Below, in pieces: positions 51,049 through 59,797 of a stretch of DNA of 64,000 nucleotides. Position 1 is the stretch's first letter; each line of letters opens with the position of its first letter. A program made the position numbers and the translations under genes. Source of the stretch: Sporolactobacillus kofuensis (GTDB lineage: Bacteria; Bacillota; Bacilli; Bacillales; Sporolactobacillaceae); assembly GCF_042660205.1 (NCBI RefSeq), contig NZ_JBHSTQ010000009.1:62001-126000 (forward strand), read 5' to 3'. The notes under the pieces are model-generated. The model was given only the letters and a program-made list of their open reading frames with translations. It was not told where the DNA came from and did not search any database.

Positions 51049-51468
51049 GTGATTGAGGTGTTTTTTGATGGTGCGGCAAATGGAAACCCTGGGCTAGCAG
51101 GTGGCGGTGTTTACATTAATGAGGGAAATGGGAAGGAAGTTCGACGTTCCTTTCCTCTCGGAATCCTGTCCAGCAATCATGAGGCGGAATTTGCTGCGCT
51201 TAATGCTGCCTTGCAATACTGTGCATCAGTGGGTTATCGTTCAGTTTCTTTTCGAACGGATTCGCAACTTGTCAATCAGAGTCTGGAAAAGCGTCATGTA
51301 AAAAATGAATGCTTCGCTCAATACCTTGATCAAGCTCTAGTTCTCATTGATCAATTTGATCTCTTTTTCTGCAAGTGGATTCCTGATAAGCAAAATAAAA
51401 ACGCAGATACACTTGCCCGACTTGAAATACAAAAACAATTGCGCATGCACAACAAGGAGGAACATTGA
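51049..51468 (+). CDS. RNase HI-like ribonuclease
   Basis: 139-residue RNase H-fold protein. The four acidic catalytic residues are in place: Asp in FFDGAANGNPG, Glu in NHEAEFAALNAAL, Asp in SFRTDSQLVNQSL and Asp in NADTLARLEI. It should degrade RNA in RNA-DNA hybrids; it resembles the short reverse-transcriptase-type RNase HI proteins (YpdQ/YpeP group) of Bacillales. The GTG at 51049 has AAGGGTG 8 nt upstream; the open frame extends 24 codons further without a site. Stop overlaps the next gene's start. Confidence 0.85.
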   Translation: MIEVFFDGAANGNPGLAGGGVYINEGNGKEVRRSFPLGILSSNHEAEFAALNAALQYCASVGYRSVSFRTDSQLVNQSLEKRHVKNECFAQYLDQALVLIDQFDLFFCKWIPDKQNKNADTLARLEIQKQLRMHNKEEH

Positions 51469-52385
51469 TGATCAATCGGCGCATATTCATTGCTGATCTG
51501 GCTTTACTTGGCATTACTTTCATATGGGGCACGACATTTATTATCGTCCAGAATATTCTCGATAAATTGACGCCTCTAACATTTAATGGCTGGCGTTTTT
51601 GTTTGGCAGCACTATTTCTTGCTGTTTGGCAGTTTCTCTTTATGCGAAAAAGTAATGGATCTTCAAAGAAATACAACTGGAAACTCATCGGATCGGCGAT
51701 TCTGTTAGGTACTCTACTTTTTGCCGGTTATATTTGTCAAACGATTGGACTGCTTTATACATCCGCTTCGAATGCTGCGTTTATCACTGGGCTCAGTGTT
51801 GTTCTTGTTCCTATCTTTTCTGCACTGCTCCTGCGTAAACCGCCACATCGCAACGCAATTATCGGTGTTGTTTTCGCTGCTTTCGGACTGTTTCTGCTCA
51901 CGACTAAAGGTCAATTCTCTCTAAATAAGGGCGATCTGATTGTGCTTGTCAGTGCAGTAACGTTCGCATTACATATTATTTTCACTGCAAAAGTAACCGA
52001 TAAATTCGAAAGTATGTCACTAACTATTGTCCAACTAAGCGTTGTTGCTTTGCTCGCGTTCGTTGTTGGTTTATTTTTCGACGGTGGTAAACTCGTTGAT
52101 GTTCGAATGCTCCTTCAACCGGATGTGAGTCTTGTACTCATATTTATGGCTTTATTTGCGACCGCATTTGCATTTTTACTTCAAACTGTACTTCAAAAAG
52201 ATACACCGGCTACGCATGTAGGGATCATTTATATTATGGAGCCTGTATTTGCTGCATGGACGTCCGTACTTTTCCAAAACGCCCATTTAGGAACAGGTGA
52301 ACTGACCGGATCACTTCTGATCCTCGCAGGTATGCTCCTTGCTGAATGGCCACAAAAAAGGGGCCAAAGTGTTGAATCTCATTAA
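51468..52385 (+). CDS. EamA-family (DMT) transporter
   Basis: 305 residues with ten hydrophobic segments in two EamA repeats (about 10-140 and 150-295); FIWGTTFIIVQNILDKLTPL and TFNGWRFCLAALFLAVWQ start the first repeat, VGIIYIMEPVFAAWTSV lies in the second. Such proteins export metabolites or amino acids. GGAGG lies 7 nt before ATG 51468, which overlaps the stop of the RNase HI-like gene by 1 nt. A strong terminator follows. Substrate unknown. Confidence 0.88.
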   Translation: MINRRIFIADLALLGITFIWGTTFIIVQNILDKLTPLTFNGWRFCLAALFLAVWQFLFMRKSNGSSKKYNWKLIGSAILLGTLLFAGYICQTIGLLYTSASNAAFITGLSVVLVPIFSALLLRKPPHRNAIIGVVFAAFGLFLLTTKGQFSLNKGDLIVLVSAVTFALHIIFTAKVTDKFESMSLTIVQLSVVALLAFVVGLFFDGGKLVDVRMLLQPDVSLVLIFMALFATAFAFLLQTVLQKDTPATHVGIIYIMEPVFAAWTSVLFQNAHLGTGELTGSLLILAGMLLAEWPQKRGQSVESH

Positions 52386-52422
52386 TCAGATGCTCTAATC
52401 AACGTACAAAAACGAACTGATA

Positions 52423-52456
52423 AAAAAACAGGAACCATCATTGGTTCCTGTTTTTA
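52423..52456 (+). terminator. Rho-independent terminator of the EamA gene
   Basis: AAACAGGAACCA / TGGTTCCTGTTT stem with a short loop and flanking A- and T-runs. It may also serve the minus-strand IDEAL gene, whose stop lies 80 nt away. Confidence 0.92.
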
Positions 52457-52538
52457 TTGTGTATTTGTTGTTCAAACTGCAAATCGACGGAATGTGGCGA
52501 GAAGATGTATCTTTGCACTCGATTCAATCGTTTGCTAT

Positions 52539-52766
52539 TCAACGGGTAAGCGCCTTGTATTCTTCAGTCAATTTCATAAAAAGTGCTTCATTCCTTGAAT
52601 CCAAACTCTCATCAATCTGTGTTTGCAACTGCTTCACTTTCTGATTGAATTCCATTTCATCAAGGACCATTTGGGCATACATTTCGACAACTGAGACCGT
52701 CGCTTGCTGTTCTTTATAAACAACCAGCGCCTTTGTATTCTCTTGAGAAGAGTGATCATTGTTCAT
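52539..52766 (-). CDS. IDEAL-domain small protein
   Basis: 75 residues. The C-terminal part IDESLDSRNEALFMKLTEEY (about 48-67) matches the IDEAL domain, a short helical module in Bacillales proteins such as YpiB and ComK-related adaptors. The N-terminal half is a predicted helix VEMYAQMVLDEMEFNQKVKQ, probably coiled coil. ATG 52766 has GGGGGC upstream; the frame continues 9 codons earlier. It is a single gene between two terminators. IDEAL proteins are thought to mediate protein-protein contacts; partner unknown. Confidence 0.8.
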   Translation of the reverse strand: MNNDHSSQENTKALVVYKEQQATVSVVEMYAQMVLDEMEFNQKVKQLQTQIDESLDSRNEALFMKLTEEYKALTR

Positions 52767-52982
52767 CTTTATTGCCCCCTTTGCACTTTTCATTATTCTA
52801 CACTACTTTTCTGAAAGTTACAACCATTTAGATTCATTTTCTTTTCATTTTTCTAATAATTCCGTTTAATTTGATGAGGTGAACGCCTATACCCTCAACT
52901 ACTCCGAAACACGTGCACTATGTAACATAAAAAAAATAAGAACTAGAAAATTGGTCTAATTAGTTACATTTATTAATAAAAT

Positions 52983-53018
52983 AAAAAAGGAAAGAAGCCG
53001 AGTACGGCTTCTTTCCTT
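52983..53018 (-). terminator. Rho-independent terminator of cshA
   Basis: 14-bp stem AAGGAAAGAAGCCG / CGGCTTCTTTCCTT with a 4-nt loop; T-tract on the minus strand. Confidence 0.95.
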
Positions 53019-53046
53019 AACACCAACGAGATAACTATTCATTTAA

Positions 53047-54492
53047 TTAATAACGCTGTGATTTTTGTTTACTTCTGCCACGATAGTTATTGTTTTGACG
53101 ATGATCCCGTTCACGGGAATGGCTATAATTCTTACCCCTTCCGCCTCTTTGCGGACGGCCGCCTGACCGTTTTACCATCAATGGAGCTTCACGAGTCAAA
53201 CGAACAGGAGTGGTATCGGGCTCTTTAGTGATCACCTTAAGAGCGGCTGCAACCAACTTCACTGCATCATGATTATCAAGTAGTTGTTGTGCCTTTGCTT
53301 CATAGGAATGGAAATTGCTCGATTCCAACGATTCCATGAGATTGTCAACGGCAACTTTTTGTTGGCCAGCTAATGCTTCTTCATAGGTTGGTGCACTAAT
53401 TGGTTTCATCGGCTGCTTCGTCAAACGTTCGATGGAGCGAAGGTGTGGGAATTCGCTCGGCGTAATAAAGGTTAGTGCCATACCCGTTTTTCCTGCCCGT
53501 CCGGTTCTACCAATCCGGTGGACATAGCTTTCGGGGTCTTGCGGCAAGTCAAAGTTGTATACATGTGTCACATTGCTAATATCGAGACCACGAGCAGCGA
53601 CATCTGTTGCAACTAATAGTTTCACTTCGTTTTGTTTGAAACGACGCAATACCAGGTCACGCTTTGATTGGGTTAAATCGCCATGAATACCTTCAGCCTC
53701 ATAGCCACGTTTCTGCAATGCGCGCATCAGTTCATCAACACGACGCTTTGTTCGGCCGAATACAATCGCGCGTTCCGGTGATTGAATGTCTAGAAAACGT
53801 GTTAAGGCATCAAATTTTTCATTCTCTCTAACCTTTACGTAATTCTGTTCAATCAATGACACAGTCAACGTCTTAGCCTTGATTTGTACTTTCTTTGGAT
53901 CTTTCATAAATTTTTCTGCAAGTAACTGAATCGGTCTTGGCATCGTTGCAGAGAAGAGCAGAGTTTGACGATCTTGCGGAGTACTTTCCAAAATTTCATG
54001 AATATCGTCAATAAAACCCATATTCAACATTTCATCTGCTTCATCCAAAACAATCATTTTAATTTGATCTAATCGGATGGTACGTCTTTTAATATGGTCA
54101 AGTAAACGACCCGGTGTTGCTGAAATGATGCTCGGACGCCGTTTCAAATCACGAATCTGTTTCTGAATATCTTGACCACCGTAAATTGCTACTGTTCTTA
54201 CTCTTTTAAAGAAACCGAGTGAATTCAGTTCCTGAGCATTCTGTATGGCAAGTTCACGTGTAGGTGTTATCACTACGCCTTGAATATCCGATGTCTGAGG
54301 ATCAGCCGCATCAATCATCGGAATACCAAAAGCAGTTGTTTTTCCTGTTCCGGTTTGTGCCTGACCAATGAGGTCAACACCTGTTTTGGCAACCGGAATC
54401 GCCTGCTCTTGAATTGGGGTCATATCGGTGAACCCCATCCGTTCGGTCGCTTTCTTAATTTCGTCGCTAATTTCAAGTTCTGCAAATTTCAT
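53047..54492 (-). CDS. cshA: DEAD-box RNA helicase CshA
   Basis: 481-residue ATP-dependent RNA helicase of the RNA degradosome and cold-shock response. Motifs: Q motif (FTDMTPIQEQAIP), Walker A AQTGTGKTT (about 45), DEAD (about 150), SAT, ARGLDISNVTHV and HRIGRTGRAGKTG. The C-terminal tail (about 430-481) is basic and Arg/Gly/Asn-rich (RGGRGKNYSHSRERDHRQNN), as in CshA rather than CshB or DbpA. AGGAG lies about 13 nt before ATG, longer than usual. A stable hairpin (54543-54572) precedes it in the leader. Confidence 0.93.
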   Translation of the reverse strand: MKFAELEISDEIKKATERMGFTDMTPIQEQAIPVAKTGVDLIGQAQTGTGKTTAFGIPMIDAADPQTSDIQGVVITPTRELAIQNAQELNSLGFFKRVRTVAIYGGQDIQKQIRDLKRRPSIISATPGRLLDHIKRRTIRLDQIKMIVLDEADEMLNMGFIDDIHEILESTPQDRQTLLFSATMPRPIQLLAEKFMKDPKKVQIKAKTLTVSLIEQNYVKVRENEKFDALTRFLDIQSPERAIVFGRTKRRVDELMRALQKRGYEAEGIHGDLTQSKRDLVLRRFKQNEVKLLVATDVAARGLDISNVTHVYNFDLPQDPESYVHRIGRTGRAGKTGMALTFITPSEFPHLRSIERLTKQPMKPISAPTYEEALAGQQKVAVDNLMESLESSNFHSYEAKAQQLLDNHDAVKLVAAALKVITKEPDTTPVRLTREAPLMVKRSGGRPQRGGRGKNYSHSRERDHRQNNNYRGRSKQKSQRY

Positions 54493-54542
54493 TAAACTAT
54501 ACGATCTCCTTTTTCATGTTCAGTATTATCATACAAATGATT

Positions 54543-54572
54543 AGGCATTCCCCGCGACGGACGGAAAATGCC
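54543..54572 (-). promoter_or_regulatory. Stable hairpin in the cshA leader
   Basis: Minus strand: AGGCATTTTCC / GGGGAATGCCT, 11 bp with two G-U pairs and an 8-nt loop, about 50-80 nt before the cshA start. It is followed by no T-tract, so it is more likely a leader structure (cold-shock type control or RNA stability) than a terminator. The remainder of the 350-nt gap to zwf shows no gene. Confidence 0.45.
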
Positions 54573-54842
54573 TACCAAACATTGAACGAGACATCATCTT
54601 TGTTTTCAAAAGTAAACCTCTTCCATCCCATTGATTACCTAAACACATAATTTCACCTTACCATGTACAGACATGAATTGCAATGGAAGTCCCGTTTAAA
54701 ACAGGATTGAAACATTTTTAATCAGTCAATACTTACTATTATTCACATTCATTTCATAAGAAATACGGTAAAAGTGTAACACATTTATCTAAAAGTGTGA
54801 TAACATTCAAATATAACGAACGAGGAACGAGGGAAATTACCA

Positions 54843-56315
54843 ATGATTGAAACGACAAAAGAGCCGGTTCTTATTTTTTTGTTCGGAGCAACTGGAGACC
54901 TGGCCCGAAGAAAACTTTATTCCGCTCTTTATCGCCTTTATAAGAGGGACCAACAATTTGCAGTGATTGGACTTGCACGTCGCCCACATACCGATGAGAC
55001 TTATCGTGATTTAATAAATGACTCATTACCCTCAGATGCGGGGCAGCGCCAGCACTTCTTAGCCCGTTTTTATTATCGCCGATTGGACATTACCCGTCCG
55101 GAAAATTTCGTCTCGTTGAAGAAATTTAGCGATGAACTAAATGAGCGGTACCAATTAAATGGAAATCGAATATTCTATCTTTCTCTTGCACCTAACTTCT
55201 TCGGTGAAGCTGCAAAACACCTGAAAGAATCCGGTCTTGCAACGACTTCAGGTTGGAAACGATTAGTTATTGAGAAACCGTTCGGCCATGATTTGCAATC
55301 GTCAAAGGAATTAAATGATAGTCTATTGCATGCATTTGATGAAGACGAGATCTATCGTATCGACCATTATCTTGGTAAAGAAATGGTTCAAAATATTGAA
55401 GTGCTTCGTTTTGCAAATCCAATATTTGAAGCCGTCTGGAACAGGCGCTATATTTCAAATGTCCAAATTACACTGAGTGAAACGCTGGGTGTTGGAGAAC
55501 GCGCGAATTATTATGATCAAACCGGGGCTCTTTTGGATATGGTTCAGAATCATATTATGCAACTTCTGACATTGATTGCCATGGAACCTCCTACCCAGTT
55601 TGAGACGAATGATGTTCGCTATGAGAAAGTTAAAGTGCTCAAAGCATTCCGCCCGATGAATGTTAATAATGTTGTCGAACAAATCGTCCGTGGGCAGTAT
55701 ACTCGCGGGATGACACCGGATAGGCAAAAACTGCGTGGTTATCTTGACGAGGAAAATATTAGTAGTGCATCGGATACAGAAACATTCGTTGCTGCACGTT
55801 TTCTTATCGATAATTATCGTTGGTCAGGGGTTCCCTTCTACGTTCGAACCGGTAAACGCATGACTGAAAAATCAACACAAATTATCATCCAATTTAAGAA
55901 ACTGCCAAAGAATCCATATTTCCATAATGTGAACCATGTCGGTCCAAATTTACTTGTCATCTATATTTCACCAGATGAAGGATTATCACTAAAGCTTAAC
56001 GTAAAAGAAACCGGAGAAACAGGAAATACCATTCCGATTTCCTTAAAATTCCGCAATAATGCACTCGCTGAAGAAAATATGCAAGATGCTTACGAACGTC
56101 TCATTGCAGACTGTATTAAAGGCGATTCCACGAACTTTACGCGTTGGGATGAAGTTGCTTATTCCTGGGAGATTGTGGACTCTATTGTCGACTCTTGGAA
56201 ACAGCGTCGCGTACCTGTTGACTACTATGAAGCCGGTACAATGGGACCTTCTTCAGCTGACGAATTACTAGAGAAAAACGGTCATCATTGGTGGCCGCTC
56301 ATGCATATGGAATAA
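54843..56315 (+). CDS. zwf: Glucose-6-phosphate 1-dehydrogenase
   Basis: 490-residue NADP-dependent enzyme opening the oxidative pentose phosphate pathway. Seen are the cofactor motif FLFGATGDLARRKLY (about 12-26), the substrate motif with catalytic His region YRIDHYLGKEMVQN (about 176-189) and the C-terminal VPVDYYEAGTMGPSSAD. GAGGG precedes the ATG. Monocistronic, with a bidirectional-type terminator after it. With gapN it gives this organism two NADPH sources in one window. Confidence 0.97.
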   Translation: MIETTKEPVLIFLFGATGDLARRKLYSALYRLYKRDQQFAVIGLARRPHTDETYRDLINDSLPSDAGQRQHFLARFYYRRLDITRPENFVSLKKFSDELNERYQLNGNRIFYLSLAPNFFGEAAKHLKESGLATTSGWKRLVIEKPFGHDLQSSKELNDSLLHAFDEDEIYRIDHYLGKEMVQNIEVLRFANPIFEAVWNRRYISNVQITLSETLGVGERANYYDQTGALLDMVQNHIMQLLTLIAMEPPTQFETNDVRYEKVKVLKAFRPMNVNNVVEQIVRGQYTRGMTPDRQKLRGYLDEENISSASDTETFVAARFLIDNYRWSGVPFYVRTGKRMTEKSTQIIIQFKKLPKNPYFHNVNHVGPNLLVIYISPDEGLSLKLNVKETGETGNTIPISLKFRNNALAEENMQDAYERLIADCIKGDSTNFTRWDEVAYSWEIVDSIVDSWKQRRVPVDYYEAGTMGPSSADELLEKNGHHWWPLMHME

Positions 56316-56329
56316 TATCTGCATAACAA

Positions 56330-56373
56330 AAAATTGGGCACCTTTCGTTCAACGAAGGTGCCCAATTTTATTT
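56330..56373. terminator. Terminator between zwf and the SGNH hydrolase gene
   Basis: Long stem AAAATTGGGCACCTT ... AAGGTGCCCAATTTT, 15 bp plus inner pairing with one bulge; T-rich on both sides, so it can act in both directions. Confidence 0.92.
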
Positions 56374-56398
56374 TTTTGCTGTACACGTTAATCCAATG

Positions 56399-57163
56399 TT
56401 AATGCGCATGCCAATTTCTTTTTATGGCGTCCATTAACCGTGCGGACATCTCCGCATAGCCTTTTTTATTTGGATGGAAATGATCCGTATAAAGCAGCTT
56501 ATCTGTATTGCCTTTGAACAGATCGCTCGTCTGTATAAAAGTAGCAGGCTTATATTTGCTTATAATTGACTCGCTTTTTGTATTCCATCGATTAAGAATG
56601 GGAATAAAATCTTTATTCGCACGCCCCAGGTAATCCTCAAAAGGATTATACAGACCAAAATAATAAATGCGCGTATTTGGATTCAACCGGCGTATCTTAG
56701 TGAACACTTGGTTTAAATGATCTGAGAATACTTTTTGCTGATTGGAAAAATCACTTTGGTGAAGATCCAAAAAATTCTTTCTGAAGACATAAACCAAATC
56801 ATTACCACCAATTGTAAGAAAGATGGTATTTGACTGTTTTATAGCATGAGCCACTTGAGGTTGCTTCAATTTCTTTAATAAATCCGATGAAGTGTCTCCT
56901 TGATGACCGAAATCTTGTATCTCAACTTTCTTTACTCGTTTCTCTTTCTTCAACTTTTTAGTTGTCGCTCCGACATACCCCTGATTGTCTAGATCACCAA
57001 CACCTTCAGTTAATGAATCGCCTATAGCAACAATCTTATAAGTGAGTTTCTCAGGTTTCTTCTTTGGTGCTGTTGTTTTCCCCATAAAGACAACATATAT
57101 ACTAGCAATTAAAATAACACCAATAATCAAGATTAATAGACTGATAACGATTTTTTTCTTAAT
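56399..57163 (-). CDS. Membrane-anchored SGNH/GDSL hydrolase, apparent ATT start
   Basis: 254 residues: an N-terminal membrane anchor (about 4-27, KKKIVISLLILIIGVILIA), then an SGNH esterase domain with block I AIGDSLTEGVGD (Ser about 50), block II Gly in DFGHQGDTS, block III FLTIGGNDLV (Asn) and block V YTDHFHPNKKGY (Asp-His). It acts outside the cytosol on lipid or carbohydrate esters; resembles B. subtilis YpmR. No ATG, GTG or TTG fits the strong GAGAGGTG site; ATT at 57161-57163 lies 7 nt after it and gives a normal signal-anchor. The alternative is GTG at 57208 or 57205, inside the grpB-family gene, without a binding site. Confidence 0.8.
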   Translation of the reverse strand: MKKKIVISLLILIIGVILIASIYVVFMGKTTAPKKKPEKLTYKIVAIGDSLTEGVGDLDNQGYVGATTKKLKKEKRVKKVEIQDFGHQGDTSSDLLKKLKQPQVAHAIKQSNTIFLTIGGNDLVYVFRKNFLDLHQSDFSNQQKVFSDHLNQVFTKIRRLNPNTRIYYFGLYNPFEDYLGRANKDFIPILNRWNTKSESIISKYKPATFIQTSDLFKGNTDKLLYTDHFHPNKKGYAEMSARLMDAIKRNWHAH

Positions 57164-57189
57164 AACTCTGCACCTCTCTAGCCCTTTCG

Positions 57190-57711
57190 TTATGCACCAT
57201 ACCACCACTGCAATGCAGTTTGTTCGATACGTCTACATAGTTCGTTTTTACCTTCGCAATAACTGTCGCAATCATTTGGATAGTGTTCCGCTAATTGTAC
57301 TTTCATTTGGCTGTATAAATCGGCAGCATCTTCATGAACACTTAAAAAATCACGAAATGCCAAATGTCTTACCACATCTTCAGTTCCGCTTGTATATGCA
57401 TGAAGATGAACAAGGTGATTCCCTACCCCATCCGTCTTTTCAAAATAACGACGACCTTTAATGCCATGTGTTCCTAAGGGCCGATAACCCAACGATGACA
57501 ATTGTTCATTATCATCAAGAGCATGAACATCCTCAACCTCGATAAGAATATCAATCGTCGGCTTTGCACACATTCCCGGTATAGCAGTACTTCCGATATG
57601 ATGAATAGCAGTTACCATTGATTTTAGATGATGAATGATTTGTGATGATTCTTTTTTATATAGGATCGGCCACTCCTCGTCATAAGGGACCACTTTTCGT
57701 TCTCTTTGCAC
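57190..57711 (-). CDS. GrpB/UPF0157 family nucleotidyltransferase-fold protein
   Basis: 173 residues of the GrpB (UPF0157) family, a nucleotidyltransferase-like fold of unknown substrate. Typical blocks: VVPYDEEWPILYKKESSQI (about 7-25), IHHIGSTAIPGMCAKPTIDI (about 36-55) with the GST motif and acidic DIL pair, and HLVHLHAYTSG (about 98-108). GTG start with AGGAG upstream. It precedes the SGNH gene by 26 nt on the same strand. Its role is unknown; no toxin-antitoxin features are visible. Confidence 0.85.
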   Translation of the reverse strand: MQRERKVVPYDEEWPILYKKESSQIIHHLKSMVTAIHHIGSTAIPGMCAKPTIDILIEVEDVHALDDNEQLSSLGYRPLGTHGIKGRRYFEKTDGVGNHLVHLHAYTSGTEDVVRHLAFRDFLSVHEDAADLYSQMKVQLAEHYPNDCDSYCEGKNELCRRIEQTALQWWYGA

Positions 57712-57790
57712 GGACTACTACACTCCTCTAGATCATTTGCTCATGGCTGTTCCTATTTTACCATAGACTCCTTATAATCATTTCGAAGAA

Positions 57791-57818
57791 AAAACAAAAA
57801 ACAGCGCGTAGGCGCTGC
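57791..57818 (-). terminator. Rho-independent terminator of the FbpB-like mini-gene
   Basis: Minus strand: CAGCGC-CTAC-GCGCTG followed by six T residues, about 45 nt after the stop codon. Confidence 0.92.
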
Positions 57819-57862
57819 TTTCCTATGACGAATGGTGATCATCTGATTCATTTTCACACGGA

Positions 57863-57982
57863 TTATTTTACCGCATGCCGGTTATCAATTCTAATTTCAA
57901 TCTTTTTAATCGCTTTCTCATCTTGGAGTATTTCCGACTTGTTTTTGAGGATTAATTCTTTAATGTTGCCTCTTTTTCTCAT
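57863..57982 (-). CDS. FbpB-like small basic protein
   Basis: 39 residues, MRKRGNIKELILKNKSEILQ then DEKAIKKIEIRIDNRHAVK, strongly basic. It matches the pattern of FbpB-family small basic proteins (N-terminal MRKR, central NK..IL.D...I.KIE.RID..H), of which B. subtilis FbpB works with the Fur-regulated sRNA FsrA in iron sparing. GGTGG lies 9 nt before ATG 57982 and a dedicated terminator follows. No Fur box was recognised upstream, so iron control is not shown. Other strand reading frames here are not supported. Confidence 0.7.
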   Translation of the reverse strand: MRKRGNIKELILKNKSEILQDEKAIKKIEIRIDNRHAVK

Positions 57983-58178
57983 CGCTACCAACCACCTTTC
58001 TCGTTGTTCCATAAATTCACTGTATAGGACATATTCGGATTAAACGAAATTATGTGAATCTTTATTTATGTTTGTATCATTCCCCATTATCGATCATTAA
58101 AACCCTTTCTCTGACCTTTTGTTAAACTTTGGAACAATCTGCTACAATAAGGTGTAGAAACTGCAAGGGGGTTATTGA

Positions 58179-59555
58179 ATGGATCAGCAAATTACAAATA
58201 CATTGGAGAAGAATCGAGAGCACTATTTGAAGGAAATGATTGAGTTTCTTTCAATTCCAAGTATAAGTTCAGATTCAACGCGAAAATCAGACGTAAGAAA
58301 AGCAGCCAAGTGGCTATCCGATGACTTGCGCAAAGGCGGTTTGGAAAACGTTCAAATTCTTGAAACAGCGGGGCATCCTGTCGTTTACGCTGATTATGTG
58401 AAAGCAGAGGGCAAGCCGACCGTTCTCTGTTACGGACATTATGACGTTCAACCGGTAGATCCGATTGACAAATGGAACACCGATCCTTTTCAACCGGTAA
58501 TAAAAGACGACGTTATTTATGGTCGCGGAACGAGTGATGACAAGGGTCAAGTATTTATGCTTGCTAAGATGGCAGAAACCATCTTAGAGGCAAAGGGTGA
58601 ATTGCCGGTTAACATTAAATTCTGTTTTGAAGGAGAAGAAGAAATCGGCAGCAAAAACCTTGATGCGTTCGTTGATGAACATCTCGAACTTCTCAAAGCA
58701 GACGTTCTTCTCGTGTCAGACACAACAATGATCGGTATGGATCAACCGGCAGTCAGCTATGCTCTGCGTGGGCTCTGCGGATTAGAGGTCCGATTGCAAG
58801 GTGCAAATGGCGATCTGCACTCCGGCGTCTATGGAGGAGCTGTGCAAAATACACTTCATGCTATGATTGAACTACTTTCAACATTGCATGACAATAAAGG
58901 TCACGTAACGGTTGACGGTTTCTACGATCAAGTGGATCCCTTAACTGATGAGGAACGAAAGACATGCGAACAACTTTCAAACGATGAAGCATTAAAAAAA
59001 GAACTCGGTGTTGATGCACTTTATGGTGAAGAAGGCTACCCAACGGTTGCACGTATCTGGTCACGTCCAACACTTGAAATCAACGGGCTTTACGGTGGTT
59101 TTCAAGGAGAAGGGCTAAAAACTGTTATCCCGTCGACAGCTACCGCCAAAATTACTTGCCGTCTTGTTCCTGATCAAGATCCGGCTATAATCGGTGCATT
59201 ACTTAAGAAGCATCTCAGAGATCATCTCCCAGAAGGTGTAAAACTTGATGTCGAACTGATGGATCATGCAGAACCATTTAGTATGCCCGTCAATCATCCG
59301 GCATTGAAAGCTGCACATCACGCACTGGAAGAAGCTTTCACTACAAAAGCAATACTTTCTCGTCAAGGTGGATCTGTTCCGATTGTCAATACGTTTCATG
59401 ATAAACTCGGTCTCGCACCCATTCTGATGGGATTTGGTCTCGATAGTGAGAATTTCCATGCGCCAAATGAACATTTCCACCTTCAAAATTATGATCGTGG
59501 CATGCGCGCACTCATCGCCTTCTTGTACGATTTACCTGAACAGATGCAAAAATGA
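58179..59555 (+). CDS. M20-family metallodipeptidase
   Basis: 458-residue cytosolic zinc dipeptidase of the M20A/C carnosinase-like group. Metal ligands: His in CYGHYDVQPVD (about 88), Asp in GRGTSDDKGQVF (about 119), Glu pair in FEGEEEIGS (about 153), Asp in VLLVSDTTMIG and His near the C-terminus in ENFHAPNEHFHL. The inserted dimerisation domain spans about 205-330. AAGGGGG precedes ATG. It is monocistronic, with a terminator. It lacks the PepV-specific pattern and is closer to the generic dipeptidase of Bacillales. Confidence 0.88.
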   Translation: MDQQITNTLEKNREHYLKEMIEFLSIPSISSDSTRKSDVRKAAKWLSDDLRKGGLENVQILETAGHPVVYADYVKAEGKPTVLCYGHYDVQPVDPIDKWNTDPFQPVIKDDVIYGRGTSDDKGQVFMLAKMAETILEAKGELPVNIKFCFEGEEEIGSKNLDAFVDEHLELLKADVLLVSDTTMIGMDQPAVSYALRGLCGLEVRLQGANGDLHSGVYGGAVQNTLHAMIELLSTLHDNKGHVTVDGFYDQVDPLTDEERKTCEQLSNDEALKKELGVDALYGEEGYPTVARIWSRPTLEINGLYGGFQGEGLKTVIPSTATAKITCRLVPDQDPAIIGALLKKHLRDHLPEGVKLDVELMDHAEPFSMPVNHPALKAAHHALEEAFTTKAILSRQGGSVPIVNTFHDKLGLAPILMGFGLDSENFHAPNEHFHLQNYDRGMRALIAFLYDLPEQMQK

Positions 59556-59572
59556 TCCGAAATGAATGTAAG

Positions 59573-59612
59573 AAAGAGGCTGTCCTTTATAGAAAGGACA
59601 GCCCCTTTTTAA
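59573..59612 (+). terminator. Rho-independent terminator of the M20 dipeptidase gene
   Basis: Stem AGGCTGTCCTTT / AAAGGACAGCCCCT around a short loop, followed by five T residues. The following 180 nt to citB show no gene. Confidence 0.92.
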
Positions 59613-59797
59613 TTGAAGAAGTCATATGAAGTTTATTCATCCAAAACGAATCTTTTTCATAAAGAGCATCATTACAATGGAGTCGGTTTTAACCTGTCCA
59701 ACGGAATCCTCTCCTCCGAAAAATAATCCGAATGTTTGAAGGCACTAAAAGAACTCCTTCATTTATTATTTTGTACCGTTTTTTTGAATGTTATACA

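Noticed and set aside
57825..58043. Plus-strand 72-codon frame with a hydrophobic segment
   Set aside because: It is antisense to the FbpB-like gene and its leader, lacks a ribosome binding site and has no family resemblance.
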